A DNA stretch of 64,000 nucleotides from Candidatus Poribacteria bacterium (lineage in GTDB: Bacteria > Poribacteria > WGA-4E > JAJDTR01): assembly GCA_022827055.1 (NCBI GenBank), contig JAJDTR010000052.1:47525-111524 (forward strand). The letters are read 5' to 3'. Below, one piece after another: positions 1 through 10,024 of the stretch; positions within the stretch are counted from its first letter, which is position 1, and every line of letters begins with the position of its first letter. The translations under genes and the position numbers were made by a program. The notes beneath the pieces are model-generated. The model did no database searches, had not been told where the DNA came from, and worked only from the letters and a program-made list of their open reading frames with translations.

Positions 1-61
1 ATTAGCTGCTCGAAATTTGGTAGGACATGAAATAACGGCATTTTACACCTTACGAAACACC

Positions 62-928
62 CTAGATATTAAACCACGGGGAAACCCAAATATATTTAAT
101 ATTCCACACCCACCGGAGAATCATCTTGATTGGAAGAGAGAGCATTGTCAAAAATAGGAACGACACGACAATGTAACGTACCAATCCCAACTCCTGAAGA
201 AACTCACTGGATCGCTTCTTCCAAAGATAGAAGATAGGACCCAAGGCAAAATAACCGGCAACAACGACAAAACCGAATACATTCGCGGTAAGTACGTCGC
301 GGATGCCGAATTTATATGACAGGTTGACGTTTGTCAGTGGCACGACTTTGTGGGGATCCCAATACTTCCACGGCGCGAAGAAATTCCAACCGGGACCTCG
401 TAGAAATGTACCGACCACCATCAGAGTAATCCACAGGATGATAAAGCCGAAACAGAAGGTCGCGATTGCAAACGGGCGCTCCTTAAGCGTGTAATATCCT
501 TTTCCTTTTGGATTGATGTCAACATAAGGGATGGCAATCAAGCCAACGATGATTAACCCAGGCAACACAACGCCGGCAATCCACGGATCGAAATACACTA
601 GCATCTCTTGTAAGGCGAGAAAGTACCACGGGGCTTTGGAGGGATTGGGGGTTTTTGTGGGGTCGCTCGGTTCTTCTAGCGGGGCATCAATAGTAATCGA
701 CCAAACGGCGAGGATGAGAAGTATGATGATTGCGCATATGAATTCATTGCGGCAAAGGTAGGGCCATACGTAAACTTTGTCTTTGAGCGCTGCTTCAGCC
801 GGTGTTCCAGCCCGGTCGTTCTTGCGTCCTTGGCTAAACGAAAGCCAAGTAAAGTATGGTAACAGAAAAACAATTGCAAGGATTGGCACATTATCGGGTT
901 TCGTAATTAGTGCTAGGAGATGTTCCAT
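62..928 (-). CDS. petD: Cytochrome b subunit IV-like protein (C-terminal half of a split cytochrome b)
   Basis: This is the quinol-site half of cytochrome b in a bc/b6f-type complex of the cytoplasmic membrane. It works with the Rieske and cytochrome b6-type proteins encoded upstream on the same strand. The protein has 288 aa. An N-terminal hydrophobic segment lies at about residues 14-32, another at 62-80, then the family core with an A-P-W-Y sequence at about 99-102 in place of the usual PEWY quinol motif. Further hydrophobic segments follow at about 118-135, 155-175 and 215-235. It is longer than plant PetD (about 160 aa) because of extra N- and C-terminal segments. AGAGGT lies about 12 nt upstream of the ATG. 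A gap of 187 nt separates it from the b6-type gene. Family placement is firm; the electron acceptor is not visible in the window. Confidence 0.85.
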   Translation of the reverse strand: MEHLLALITKPDNVPILAIVFLLPYFTWLSFSQGRKNDRAGTPAEAALKDKVYVWPYLCRNEFICAIIILLILAVWSITIDAPLEEPSDPTKTPNPSKAPWYFLALQEMLVYFDPWIAGVVLPGLIIVGLIAIPYVDINPKGKGYYTLKERPFAIATFCFGFIILWITLMVVGTFLRGPGWNFFAPWKYWDPHKVVPLTNVNLSYKFGIRDVLTANVFGFVVVAGYFALGPIFYLWKKRSSEFLQELGLVRYIVVSFLFLTMLSLPIKMILRWVWNIKYIWVSPWFNI

Positions 929-1115
929 AAATTACAGATTACCTCTAAGATTTGATTCAACGGTAAAAGCAAGTTACCGGATCACGCCAAAAGAACTCTT
1001 AGTGAAAATAAAGCAAACGGGGTACTATAATTTTTGCGCCTTAAACTTAACGGATTGTGAATTTAAGGCGCTTGAATTTGAGTGAACTTTATCTCAAATC
1101 TCTGGATACGTCAAT

Positions 1116-1886
1116 CTATAACGGACCTGAAATCCCGCCATCCTTACGAACCCGCCAAAAATGCAATGCCATGAGCACACTTGCAAGTAACGGCACGGCG
1201 ACGCAGTGCAAAATATAAAACCGCAACAGTGTCGAAGGCCCTACGATTGTCCCGCCAAGGAGAGCAAACCGCACATCGTTTTCTTGGGTGATGTCCTGAG
1301 GGTGAAATGGCCCCTCATGTCCCAAGACAGGTGTTGCTCGCGCCATATTCGTACCGACTGTGACAGCCCAAAATGCGAGTTGATCCCATGGAAGCAGGTA
1401 TCCCGTAAAACTTAGGAAAAGTGTGACAACCAACAGTATAACGCCAACCCCCCAATTGAACTCACGCGGTTTTTTATAGGAGCCTGTTAGGAAAACGCGG
1501 AACATATGGAGCATGACGGCGATAACCATGCCGTGCGCCGCCCAACGATGCATGTTGCGCAACAGCATTCCAAATGGGATATCAAACTCCAGATATTGCA
1601 CGTCTCGAAAAGCATATTCTGCGGTCGGGCGATAGTAAAACATGAGCAGGACACCCGTAACCGCCGTGACAAGGAACATCAAGAAAGTGATTCCGCCCAT
1701 GCACCAAGTAAAACGGAAGTTGATTCCGTGGCGCGGAACGCGCGGCGGGTGCAGATGCAGCCATACGTTTTGGAGGATTTGCAGCGTATACCGCCGTCCG
1801 GTGTTCTCGTAACCGTGGCGGAACATTGATCGCCAGATTTGAGAATTAACAATCTTTTCCTTAAGTCCGTTACGTTTCTCATTCAT
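1116..1886 (-). CDS. petB: Cytochrome b6-type protein (di-heme half of cytochrome b)
   Basis: Membrane di-heme subunit of a quinol:cytochrome c/plastocyanin-type oxidoreductase. Of 256 aa, helix B carries His113 and His127 (14 apart) and helix D carries His227 and His242 (15 apart). The 15-residue spacing in helix D is the cytochrome b6 pattern, as opposed to 14 in mitochondrial-type cytochrome b. Cys62 in W-C-M-G-G-I-T sits where b6 and Bacillus QcrB have the Cys that covalently holds heme c(i), so a third heme is likely. The gene lies between the Rieske gene (121 nt upstream) and the subunit IV gene and is probably cotranscribed with both. No clear Shine-Dalgarno precedes the ATG. Confidence 0.9.
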   Translation of the reverse strand: MNEKRNGLKEKIVNSQIWRSMFRHGYENTGRRYTLQILQNVWLHLHPPRVPRHGINFRFTWCMGGITFLMFLVTAVTGVLLMFYYRPTAEYAFRDVQYLEFDIPFGMLLRNMHRWAAHGMVIAVMLHMFRVFLTGSYKKPREFNWGVGVILLVVTLFLSFTGYLLPWDQLAFWAVTVGTNMARATPVLGHEGPFHPQDITQENDVRFALLGGTIVGPSTLLRFYILHCVAVPLLASVLMALHFWRVRKDGGISGPL

Positions 1887-2007
1887 AAGAAATATGCAGT
1901 CAACCGCCAGAGTACGCGAAAACTTCGCGACAGTTACTCAATTAGGCGACTTTGTATGGCTCCTTTCTCACAGAGGGAAATTATCGCTCCCAGCACCGCA
2001 AACTCAG

Positions 2008-2496
2008 TTAAACTTTCAAAAACGAACCGGGTTTTCCCCAGTCGCCTCTCTCTCCGAGGAATTTCACAGACTTATCAATTTCAAGCTGTCCGTCGTCCGC
2101 CAATGCAATTTTTACGCGCTCAAGCGGCCGTGGGGCCGGACCTTCATAATTGATGCCATCCCGATCAAAACCGCTTCCGTGACAGGGACACTTGAACTTA
2201 TTCTCGGAGCCGAACCAACGCGGCGTACATCCGAGGTGCGTACATATAGTCAATAGTGCGTAAAATTCGCCGTCCTCCCGCCGCACTATCCAAACTCCGA
2301 ATGGATTCTTTTTGTACTTTTCACTGACAGTGCCGGGCGGATACTCATCTGGAAAACCGGCCTTGAATGTTGAGGAGGGCTCAAACAGAACACGGGGGTA
2401 TAAGAATCGGATTAATCCGGGACCAAAAGCTAGTCCGAGTGCAGCCACAAAGTTGCCCCACCCGAGGAACTTGAAAAATTGACGTCGAGATGCCAC
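2008..2496 (-). CDS. petC: Rieske [2Fe-2S] protein of the b6/IV complex
   Basis: High-potential iron-sulfur subunit that takes one electron from quinol and passes it to a c-type cytochrome. The cluster motifs are C-T-H-L-G-C and C-P-C-H-G-S. By family knowledge the first Cys and the His of each box bind the cluster, and the remaining two Cys form a disulfide. A twin-arginine-like sequence (S-R-R-Q-F-F-K-F-L) precedes a single hydrophobic anchor, so Tat export with a retained N-terminal anchor is likely. I place the start at GTG 2496 (162 aa) because GAGG lies 9 nt upstream; a TTG 15 nt further out is also open. It is the first gene of the group. A cytochrome c partner, if any, would lie beyond the window start. 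Confidence 0.93.
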   Translation of the reverse strand: MASRRQFFKFLGWGNFVAALGLAFGPGLIRFLYPRVLFEPSSTFKAGFPDEYPPGTVSEKYKKNPFGVWIVRREDGEFYALLTICTHLGCTPRWFGSENKFKCPCHGSGFDRDGINYEGPAPRPLERVKIALADDGQLEIDKSVKFLGERGDWGKPGSFLKV

Positions 2497-2799
2497 TATA
2501 CGTAACCTCAAGAGTTCGGTGTCTAAATTCCTAACAAGGATTCAAAAATCCTTACTCTAGAAACGCGCCCACTACTACATTGCTTCCAAAATCTGGATTA
2601 TTATAGCACTCGTCCAGACAGAGTACAAGAATTAAAAGAGTCGTATCACGGATATCCGTGACCAGACAAAGTGGTCTTTTAGAGCTCACTTGAGAAATTG
2701 AGGAGAATTGATTTGAGGACATCTAAACCATTCCGCAAATGTAACGCGCTTTCTTGATATGATCAGATTGGTTTGACACTTTTGAATGTTAACCTGTGT

Positions 2800-5700
2800 T
2801 TACCCTCGTATCCGCACTCGTGAACTGCCACTCCCCATCTTATCAACGGCAATTCGTACTGGAATCCGCCGAGTCAACTCATCAATGTGGCTAATAACCA
2901 CAACAGTTCTGCCTGCAAGCCGTAACCCTTCTAGTGCAGAAATCGCGACTTCCAGCGTTTGGCTGTCGAGTGTGCCAAATCCTTCGTCAAGGTAGAGAGA
3001 ATTGAGTTGTGCACGTCCACGGCTCATTTCGGAGAGTGCAAGCGCGAGTGACAAACTTGTCAGAAACGCTTCACCTCCCGAAAGTGTTTCTACCGGACGC
3101 TCTTCGTTTCCATTCCATCGATCGATTACCACCATGTTATCAATTCCCTCTGCTCTCAATTCGTAACGCTTCGTCAGGTCTGTCAACTGTCTATTTGCGA
3201 AGAGGATTATCGCATCAAACATTCGTTCTAAAGCAAAATCGCGAAGACTGTTGCTGGGAATGCAATTCTGCAGATTTCCCCATTGATTCCTTTCCTGAAG
3301 AGCTTTTTCGAGTACGTCTTCTTGTGCCTTTCGCAGGCGCAGGTTCTCCTCTAAGTTCTCAATAGTCGTTTGCAGTCTTCCGGTTTCTTCGTTGGATGTT
3401 GTGATCTGCTCATCAATCTGCTGCTCGGCCGCTTGAAGGCGGTGAAGAAGTTCCGGGACAAAAGGCGAATCTGCAAAAATTGGGCGTAATTTTTTAATCT
3501 CTTCTTCATTTGTGCGCCATTTCTGTTTGTATACAGTGATTTTTTCTTCACACCCCTTTATCCAGGCTTCATCACGTAAAGCTCGCTCGTGGGCTTCAGG
3601 AGATTCAAGGCCTGCGTTTCCTAAAGCCTCCAAATAGATACGCTGTGCTTCACTGAATTTCTCCACGCAAGTAGCGTACTGGGATGCGAGGCTATCTGCT
3701 TTTGTCTGTACCTGTGTCAGAGTGTTTTCTTTTTCGCCAAGCACCTTCAGGCTTTTCTCACGGAGTGCTGTCTTTTCTGCCACTTCCATCTCCAGTTTGC
3801 CGATGGCGTCTTTCGCCGTCAATCCTCCGGTCTTGTCTCGCGCTGATTCGGACAATTGCTCGGAATCCGAGCGATAATGCTGTATCTCTGCCACCACGTT
3901 CGCTTGGCGTTCGTGTTCAGCATTTAGATCTTTTACGTTCTGCTCAATCTCCAATTTGAGAAGGTTCAGCCTGTTCTGTCTTTCAATTAACTCCTCTTTT
4001 ACTGTTCGGACTTTCTCAATCCGTGCCTCGAACTGATTAAGTGCCTCCCCTTGGTCCTCTCCGCGAAAATCATCAGGCAGTAGCTTCCAGAAATCCACGT
4101 CGAGCGCTTCAATTTCATCGTTTAATTTTTTTGCCTCTCTGCTAATCTTCTCCCCCTGTGATTCAGCGCCATCTAATTCAGCCCTTACTCGCCGGATTGC
4201 TTGCTCCTGCTCATTCAGACGCTCGGCAAATCTTTCTTGATCTTTCAATGCCTCCTGAACTTTGTGAAGTTTTCGGATAGATTCCTCCGCTGTGTCAATC
4301 TTCTGTTGCGTCCATTTCAACGAAATTTCGTTCTGCGGGTAGGTTTTTTTCCACTTCACTTGCGCTAAGTCGATTATTTTATCCAATGATGCAATCTTCG
4401 TGCGAGATTCGCTAATCTGTTTCTTCATATTTGATTTAGTTGCCTCACCCCGAATCTTTTCCTGTTCCAAATTCTGGAGCTTCTTCTTTTCAGCCTGAAG
4501 TTCCTTTTCAGCCTTGGACAGATTAGATGAGGCAACTCTGAACTGTTCCTCGATTTCCTTTGTTGTTTTCTCACGCCATGGGTGTTCAGTCGCTCCACAC
4601 ACTGGGCACGGTTGACCCTCGCGGAGTTGGCTCCGCAACTCCGTGGTGTGATGGATAGTGCGGGCAAGGTCTTTTTCGGAAGTGCAACGTTTTACCTTTT
4701 CCTCCATCCGGCCGACAACTTCTGTTTGAACTGCCATCTTCTGGCTGAGTTTTACGAGCTCATCCTCAACTGAAATCAAAGCATCATTTACCATGTCCAA
4801 ATCACTTCTTTCCTCGCTCAACCGTCGTTGACTCTCCTCAAATTCACTTGCAATGGGTTGCAGCGCCTCCGCCTGATGCTTTTCCGTTTCCCATGAATCG
4901 ACAACGCCTTTATCCTTTTGTCCTTTCAGTTCGGATTCTGCCCGTATTAGCGTAACGTCCGCAACTTGCTTTTGCTCAATGCGTTTCTGCTGCTCCTCTT
5001 CCGATTCCGCTAATTCAGCCATTAATTCCGTAATTTTCGACTGCAACTGTTTTCCCGTCTTCAACTTCTCGTCCCGAAATTCCGATTTCCCGTTGCGCTT
5101 CTGAAGGATTTCATGCGCCTGGATACGGCATTCGTTGCTATTTTCCGACAGCGTGGATTCCTGCAAAAACGAATTCCCCTCTTCGATATCCTTTTCCAGA
5201 GCGGTTTTCCCCTTGTCTTGAAAAACGGCCGTTTTTGACAGATCCTCAATACACTTTTCAATCGTTTCAAGCTCGTTTGTTCGTCCTTTAACCGTTTCCA
5301 ATTGTGATTTCGCCCGAGTTTCCTCATCGCGCGCTACATTGTACACCTTCATTCTAGCGTCACGGTCAAATAAAACATTAGGATGTGCTTCATCGATTTC
5401 CGCGAAGGTTCTCTGTGCCTTGCCATACTCTTCTTGCGCGAATTTTAAACTGTCATTGGCTTTTTCAGATTTTTCCTGTATCGTTTCAAGTTCTTTTTTT
5501 ACGTCTCGAAACTTTGACTGCTTAGGGACAAGCTGTGCTGCAAGGCGAGCAAGTTCTAGTTCTGATTGCTGTAGATCAATCTCTTTCCTCTGGTTCAACA
5601 GTTGCCCCTGGCGTTTTTCCGCATTTTTTAATTGGTCGAACAAGCGACTGCGCTCTTCCTCGTTCTTCCTCTCTTCCAAAATTTTGGCACGTTTCTCGTG

Positions 5701-6432
5701 TAAAGATTGGGTCTTGACTTTCTGTTCCTCAAGGTCATCTCGTGCTCTTTTCAGCTCGTTATCAGTCACGACAGGAATTGCATCAATAGCCCCTTCAAGC
5801 TGACTATACGTCCGCTCTGTATCATTCACCTTCTCGTTAAGCACCTGTTTAAGTCGATCGTAAACCGCAATTCCTGTTGTAGCCTCTAGGATTGTGCGAC
5901 GCTTTTCAGGTTCCGCCTTTAAGAAGGCAGCAAAATCACCTTGTGCTAACATCACGGAGCGGTTGAAGGCATCAAAATCCAGTCCCAAGATGGACTCAAC
6001 GACTTTGCTCACACTCATCTCGCTTGCGTCGTGAGAGTCCCCTCGCGATGATAATCGATCGGTGATTAAATCTCCTGTATTTTCATCATACAGCGCTACC
6101 TCCGCTGGCTTGAGCAATCCCTTTGAACTGCGTTTAACCCGCCATTCAGCGAGATAACGATTTCCTGCAGCCTCGAACAGGACTTCAGCATGTCCGTCTA
6201 TCTTCCCCTGACTTAACAGATTACCAGGATTTTTATTGCCTTTACCTGACAGCCGTGGAGTTTTGTTGTAGAGCGCAACACACAGCGCGTCGAGCAACGT
6301 TGTTTTCCCCGCCCCAGTTGGACCCGTAATTGCTATCAGCGATGTGCCATTCAAGGGTTCATTCTCGAAGTCGAGTTCAATTTCACTGCGAAAACTATTC
6401 AGGTTCATGATTCGTAATTTGAGTAATTTCAT
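2800..6432 (-). CDS. sbcC: Exonuclease subunit SbcC (Rad50-like ATPase)
   Basis: ATPase half of the SbcCD (Mre11-Rad50-type) complex, which opens and trims hairpins and protein-blocked DNA ends in the cytoplasm. The 1210-aa protein has an N-terminal Walker A G-P-T-G-A-G-K-T-T at about residues 35-43. Two long coiled-coil arms flank a zinc hook C-P-V-C at residues 609-612. The C-terminal ATPase half has the signature L-S-G-G-E near 1115 and Walker B/D-loop L-Y-L-D-E-G-F-G-T-L-D near 1150. Length and order match the family. It starts 38 nt after sbcD on the same strand, the usual operon order. The gene ends 287 nt from the Rieske gene; that gap holds nothing I recognise. Confidence 0.96.
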   Translation of the reverse strand: MKLLKLRIMNLNSFRSEIELDFENEPLNGTSLIAITGPTGAGKTTLLDALCVALYNKTPRLSGKGNKNPGNLLSQGKIDGHAEVLFEAAGNRYLAEWRVKRSSKGLLKPAEVALYDENTGDLITDRLSSRGDSHDASEMSVSKVVESILGLDFDAFNRSVMLAQGDFAAFLKAEPEKRRTILEATTGIAVYDRLKQVLNEKVNDTERTYSQLEGAIDAIPVVTDNELKRARDDLEEQKVKTQSLHEKRAKILEERKNEEERSRLFDQLKNAEKRQGQLLNQRKEIDLQQSELELARLAAQLVPKQSKFRDVKKELETIQEKSEKANDSLKFAQEEYGKAQRTFAEIDEAHPNVLFDRDARMKVYNVARDEETRAKSQLETVKGRTNELETIEKCIEDLSKTAVFQDKGKTALEKDIEEGNSFLQESTLSENSNECRIQAHEILQKRNGKSEFRDEKLKTGKQLQSKITELMAELAESEEEQQKRIEQKQVADVTLIRAESELKGQKDKGVVDSWETEKHQAEALQPIASEFEESQRRLSEERSDLDMVNDALISVEDELVKLSQKMAVQTEVVGRMEEKVKRCTSEKDLARTIHHTTELRSQLREGQPCPVCGATEHPWREKTTKEIEEQFRVASSNLSKAEKELQAEKKKLQNLEQEKIRGEATKSNMKKQISESRTKIASLDKIIDLAQVKWKKTYPQNEISLKWTQQKIDTAEESIRKLHKVQEALKDQERFAERLNEQEQAIRRVRAELDGAESQGEKISREAKKLNDEIEALDVDFWKLLPDDFRGEDQGEALNQFEARIEKVRTVKEELIERQNRLNLLKLEIEQNVKDLNAEHERQANVVAEIQHYRSDSEQLSESARDKTGGLTAKDAIGKLEMEVAEKTALREKSLKVLGEKENTLTQVQTKADSLASQYATCVEKFSEAQRIYLEALGNAGLESPEAHERALRDEAWIKGCEEKITVYKQKWRTNEEEIKKLRPIFADSPFVPELLHRLQAAEQQIDEQITTSNEETGRLQTTIENLEENLRLRKAQEDVLEKALQERNQWGNLQNCIPSNSLRDFALERMFDAIILFANRQLTDLTKRYELRAEGIDNMVVIDRWNGNEERPVETLSGGEAFLTSLSLALALSEMSRGRAQLNSLYLDEGFGTLDSQTLEVAISALEGLRLAGRTVVVISHIDELTRRIPVRIAVDKMGSGSSRVRIRG

Positions 6433-6470
6433 CTAACTTCCCCGCATGTAAAATAATCTCTTTTAAGCAT

Positions 6471-7691
6471 TCACTCAGTTTCATCAGATTGAGTTGAGGC
6501 AATATGCACCAGTTCTCTAAAGGTTTCTAATAATCTTGGAAGTTCCGTTTCAACTACTTCTATGTCGTTATGTTTTGTGCGGTAAAATTCCTCGAATATC
6601 TCCTCTGGCGCCTTTTTAGAAATATCTTCAGCGGACAATCCCGTTTCGTGTTGCTGTTCCGCTAATTGTAACTCTACAATCAACACATCGCCCTCCCGGT
6701 CTCCAAATGCCTCACGAATCTCGTCCCCAATTCCGAGTTGGGGAGCGTCAAGGGTGAGTTGCACCTCAACATACTTACCACTCCAATCCCCGGACATTGC
6801 TTCTACCATCACCTGATCGTAATCTCCTTTCACTCGACAAAGTTCTTTGAAGACCGGGACATTGATTTCCTTCAGTTGAGTATCAGCCGATTCCGAAAAA
6901 TCAACTATGTATACCTTTTTTGTGTACTCTGCCTCTTTGAAAGTCATTGGTAATGGTGAACCGGAATAGCGAATTGGATATTCAGCACCGTGGATTGGTT
7001 GTGGACGATGAAGATGACCCAATGCCACATAGTCGACTCCCTTCGGGAAATCACTTGGGCGCACCGGTGATGCTCCCCCAATTTGGACAACACGCTCCGA
7101 TCCACTTTCTTCTCCGCTATCTACTAAAAGGTGGCCCATCAATATTTTCGGCAAATCCGATGGCATTTCTGATACACATTGTTCGTATATTCGCCTTGTC
7201 GCTTCCCGATATCGCTCTGATCTTTCAACCTCAGTCTCGAACGAAATGTGCGGTAGAAGTTCACTCTCGGATAGGTAAGGGACAGCAGCAATAGCCACCG
7301 CATTCTTCGCATTGTCTCCTGCACGTGAGTGTAACGTGATAATGCAATCCTCAAGCCCAGATTCGATTCCTCCGACAACATGAATATGTCCCATTTTGAG
7401 AAATTCTCGAGGAGCTGCTAGATTCCGCGGAGAATCGTGATTCCCAGCGGTGATGACCGCCTGTGTATCTGACTTGTCGTAGAGTTGGAAGAGGAATTCG
7501 TAGTATAGGTTAGTCGCTTCAGAGGCGGGTAATGCTGTATCGAATATATCCCCTGAAACAATCAATACATCAACGTCGTGCTCTCGGATGGTGGCAAGTA
7601 ACCAATCGAGGAATTGGCGGTGTTCTTCTATACGGTTGCGCTCATAAAGCCGATGTCCGATGTGCCAGTCCGCGGTGTGAAGAATTCGCAT
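6471..7691 (-). CDS. sbcD: Exonuclease subunit SbcD (Mre11-like nuclease)
   Basis: Metal-dependent nuclease half of SbcCD. The calcineurin-type phosphoesterase motifs are in order: D-W-H near the N-terminus, G-D-I-F-D, G-N-H-D and finally G-H-L-H, with a capping domain after them. I start the gene at ATG 7691 (406 aa) because family members begin M-R-I-L-H-T-A-D-W-H. The frame is open for a further 47 codons upstream, but that stretch has no family resemblance. ATG 7703, four codons upstream, is the alternative; neither has a good ribosome binding site. It is the first gene of the sbcD-sbcC pair. Confidence 0.94.
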   Translation of the reverse strand: MRILHTADWHIGHRLYERNRIEEHRQFLDWLLATIREHDVDVLIVSGDIFDTALPASEATNLYYEFLFQLYDKSDTQAVITAGNHDSPRNLAAPREFLKMGHIHVVGGIESGLEDCIITLHSRAGDNAKNAVAIAAVPYLSESELLPHISFETEVERSERYREATRRIYEQCVSEMPSDLPKILMGHLLVDSGEESGSERVVQIGGASPVRPSDFPKGVDYVALGHLHRPQPIHGAEYPIRYSGSPLPMTFKEAEYTKKVYIVDFSESADTQLKEINVPVFKELCRVKGDYDQVMVEAMSGDWSGKYVEVQLTLDAPQLGIGDEIREAFGDREGDVLIVELQLAEQQHETGLSAEDISKKAPEEIFEEFYRTKHNDIEVVETELPRLLETFRELVHIASTQSDETE

Positions 7692-8394
7692 AGACGCCTT
7701 CATTGGAGGTGGATGTAAGGATGGGATGAAATCATCGCAATAGATTTCAAACCTCGAAACCGAGTCAAGCCTTGGATTGCCAAAAATCACTCTAGCATCA
7801 AACACGGAGTTAATCAAGCTATAAATTTGCATTTCGGAGCTATTGCATCACAGTAATACCATTTCTCTGGAATGCTTGTGCATTGATAGCGTGAATCAGG
7901 TAAAGAAACTTGCGTAAAGCTGAACAAGAAGTTTTGTCTCCGCACAAATTCGGCGGGGAAGATGCCCCGCTTACGAAGTAAGTGGACAATCTAGTTATGA
8001 CATCATATGCACTATTATTCAAGTATTCAATCGAAACGGTATAAGACCTTAGGGGCCTTGTGTGTTCAGACCAAAGCAGAGCTCACCTTCCGCATAATAG
8101 ACTTGTGTAATCTCGAATTTTCACATACTAGATCTTGGGGTATACTTCCACAATCGAGCAAAAATCACTTAAGATACTATCGCAAGCCCGACTGATTGAC
8201 CGATTTTGCCCTTCCATCATCAGCTTCATTTTTGTCAATCATGATGCGGGATACAGCCACCTGAGAAATTAAACTTTTAGGTGCTCAATAATGCGAAAGA
8301 TAAGTAGAGAGGTGACATTTTTGCCAAATAGTGCTAGAATGTGATTTGTCCGCGACTCTCTTGAGTTAATCCTATCACATGTATTTGATATGTC
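7692..8394. other. 703-bp intergenic region upstream of sbcD and of the 8395 gene
   Basis: Divergent intergenic space. Short ORFs here have no coding character I trust. The one clear structure is the GC hairpin at 7953-7970, listed separately. Promoters for both flanking genes should lie here, but I could not pick convincing -35/-10 pairs. Confidence 0.5.
7953..7970. repeat. Short GC-rich palindrome (GCGGGG / CCCCGC)
   Basis: GCGGGG at 7953-7958 and CCCCGC at 7965-7970 form a 6-bp stem with a 6-nt loop, AAGATG. No T tract follows on either strand, so it is not a typical intrinsic terminator. It sits in non-coding DNA and could be a fragment of a dispersed palindromic element. I see no second exact copy in this window. 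Confidence 0.35.
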
Positions 8395-9690
8395 ATGTTA
8401 ACCTTTTCGCTCGTCTGCAAAGCAATCTCCGGTGACCGCAGGGCACTTAGAGGCGGAATGCGACTACTCGCGGAGGTCGCCCACAGATACGGTATACCGA
8501 TTACTTGGGCGATAGACGGAAGTTCGGCGCGGATTTTCGCAGACGATCTCACCGAATGGCATGAGTCGCACGGAGATGAACCTCTCCTAATGTTGGACAT
8601 TGGACCAATGTCGAAAACGGATGTCGGTCTCGACGATTCTGTCAAGTCGGCAGAGCACATCGTGACGATGCGCGAGAAAATACCGAAGTATGTATCGTCC
8701 GAGTGGACCAAAATACAACGAGTGATGGAGTGGACGTCCCCGCGAATTGCAGGTGCGGACAAGAAAACGCACGTACTTCTCTATGCCTTGGAACAGGTCG
8801 GATTTAAGGGTTTATGGGGATACTTTTGGGATGCGACAGATTTGGAATCTGGAGATGATCGCGGGTGCCCATTTGGCTTTTTTTACCCATCGAAAGATCG
8901 TCATAACCTCGCTGGTACCCCATCAAGCCGAATTGTTGGTATTCCACGGGCTTCTTCCAACCTCACCGAATATCGGGAACCGCAGGAAGAAGGCTCCCAA
9001 AACGGTCATGAAGCAACACTTCAAAGATGGATTTCAAGTGGACAAGCGGGGCAAACATTCGATTGCTACGCCGCAAGCGCGAAATGGAACCGATGGCTGG
9101 GATACGTTCAGCATATCAGCGTTGCGGATTTGATGGAATTGGAGTCGGAAGGATCGGAACAGCTTGATGCGTTTCTGGGTAAGGTTTGTGCACATGAAGC
9201 AACCCAGGTGATGCTGCTCTCCGACGCGGTGAACGATTATCAACTCGCGTTTAAGCAGACGCAGCCAACTTTTCTACTCATGGGCAACGAGTCTCAGGCT
9301 GATGAAGGTTCATTGAAAACTCCTTCTCATTCAACCTTTTTTTATTACGATGAAGAGTGCCAATTCATCTTTGAAAGGGACAAAATGGAGCCGGTTGATA
9401 TGAAAAACTATGTGTCTCCTCCCACCGACTCCCGCCACGGCATAGAATTTACCTTACCGCAAATTGAACATTTCTATCCCACTCGCACCAGAGACAAGTT
9501 ACAGATGCGATTTTCGCTCGAGTCCACAAAGGCGATGCCTTACGGTTTCGCAATCTGGGGAAACCATGAAGGGTTAACCCTCGTAAATTCAAATGCCAAA
9601 GAAGTGAAATGGTTGAGCGACCAACTCCTGTTCATCCGAGTCGAATTACAACCTGGAATTAATGAAATTGAGGTTGTATTAACGATTTAA
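8395..9690 (+). CDS. Uncharacterised protein, possible polysaccharide-deacetylase-like barrel
   Basis: 431 aa, no signal peptide. The first ~100 residues resemble the NodB/deacetylase or GH57-like (beta/alpha)7 barrel: a hydrophobic strand, then R-Y-G-I-P-I-T-W-A-I-D-G and later W-H-E-S-H-G-D-E, which recalls the usual 'Gip-T-w-vDg' and 'wh-GDE' patterns. I do not see the complete D-D/H-x-x-x-H metal set, so activity is uncertain. The C-terminal ~110 residues look like a separate beta-sandwich. The start is the first ATG and has no good ribosome binding site. It stands alone, with 703 bp before it and 483 bp after it. Function is not assigned. Confidence 0.55.
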   Translation: MLTFSLVCKAISGDRRALRGGMRLLAEVAHRYGIPITWAIDGSSARIFADDLTEWHESHGDEPLLMLDIGPMSKTDVGLDDSVKSAEHIVTMREKIPKYVSSEWTKIQRVMEWTSPRIAGADKKTHVLLYALEQVGFKGLWGYFWDATDLESGDDRGCPFGFFYPSKDRHNLAGTPSSRIVGIPRASSNLTEYREPQEEGSQNGHEATLQRWISSGQAGQTFDCYAASAKWNRWLGYVQHISVADLMELESEGSEQLDAFLGKVCAHEATQVMLLSDAVNDYQLAFKQTQPTFLLMGNESQADEGSLKTPSHSTFFYYDEECQFIFERDKMEPVDMKNYVSPPTDSRHGIEFTLPQIEHFYPTRTRDKLQMRFSLESTKAMPYGFAIWGNHEGLTLVNSNAKEVKWLSDQLLFIRVELQPGINEIEVVLTI

Positions 9691-10024
9691 TTGGCTAAGG
9701 GATATATTCCTCCATGCTAACTTGGCAGGCTTCATTTTCGTTTGCCTCTAGCAGGAACATATGCTAGAATTTACCGGGTTATGGGGCCTTAAATTAGAGC
9801 AAATTTGCAAATCTCTCATGTCATTCGCATATTCAATAAACAGTGCGGAGGAACTGAGATTTCCCGATATGCTTCGAAAGATTCGTACAACAGCAGGACT
9901 AATGTGGAAGAAATTTCGTCGGACTTCGGAGAGGACAGAATATTTCGTTAATCGTTCAAATCTCGCGTTATCTGAACAGCACGTAACATATTGGAATCAT
10001 ACTTAATCGGCTATGCGATACGCT
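9691..10024. other. Non-coding stretch before the thrC leader
   Basis: About 330 bp without a gene I can support. An 81-codon ORF (9761-10006) with a weak AGGA upstream exists but has no recognisable features and ends just before the structured leader. The promoter of thrC probably lies here; I could not locate it with confidence. Confidence 0.4.

Noticed and set aside
9761..10006. 81-codon ORF before the thrC leader
   Set aside because: No domain, weak ribosome binding site, not rich in Thr or Ile, and too far from the terminator to be a leader peptide.
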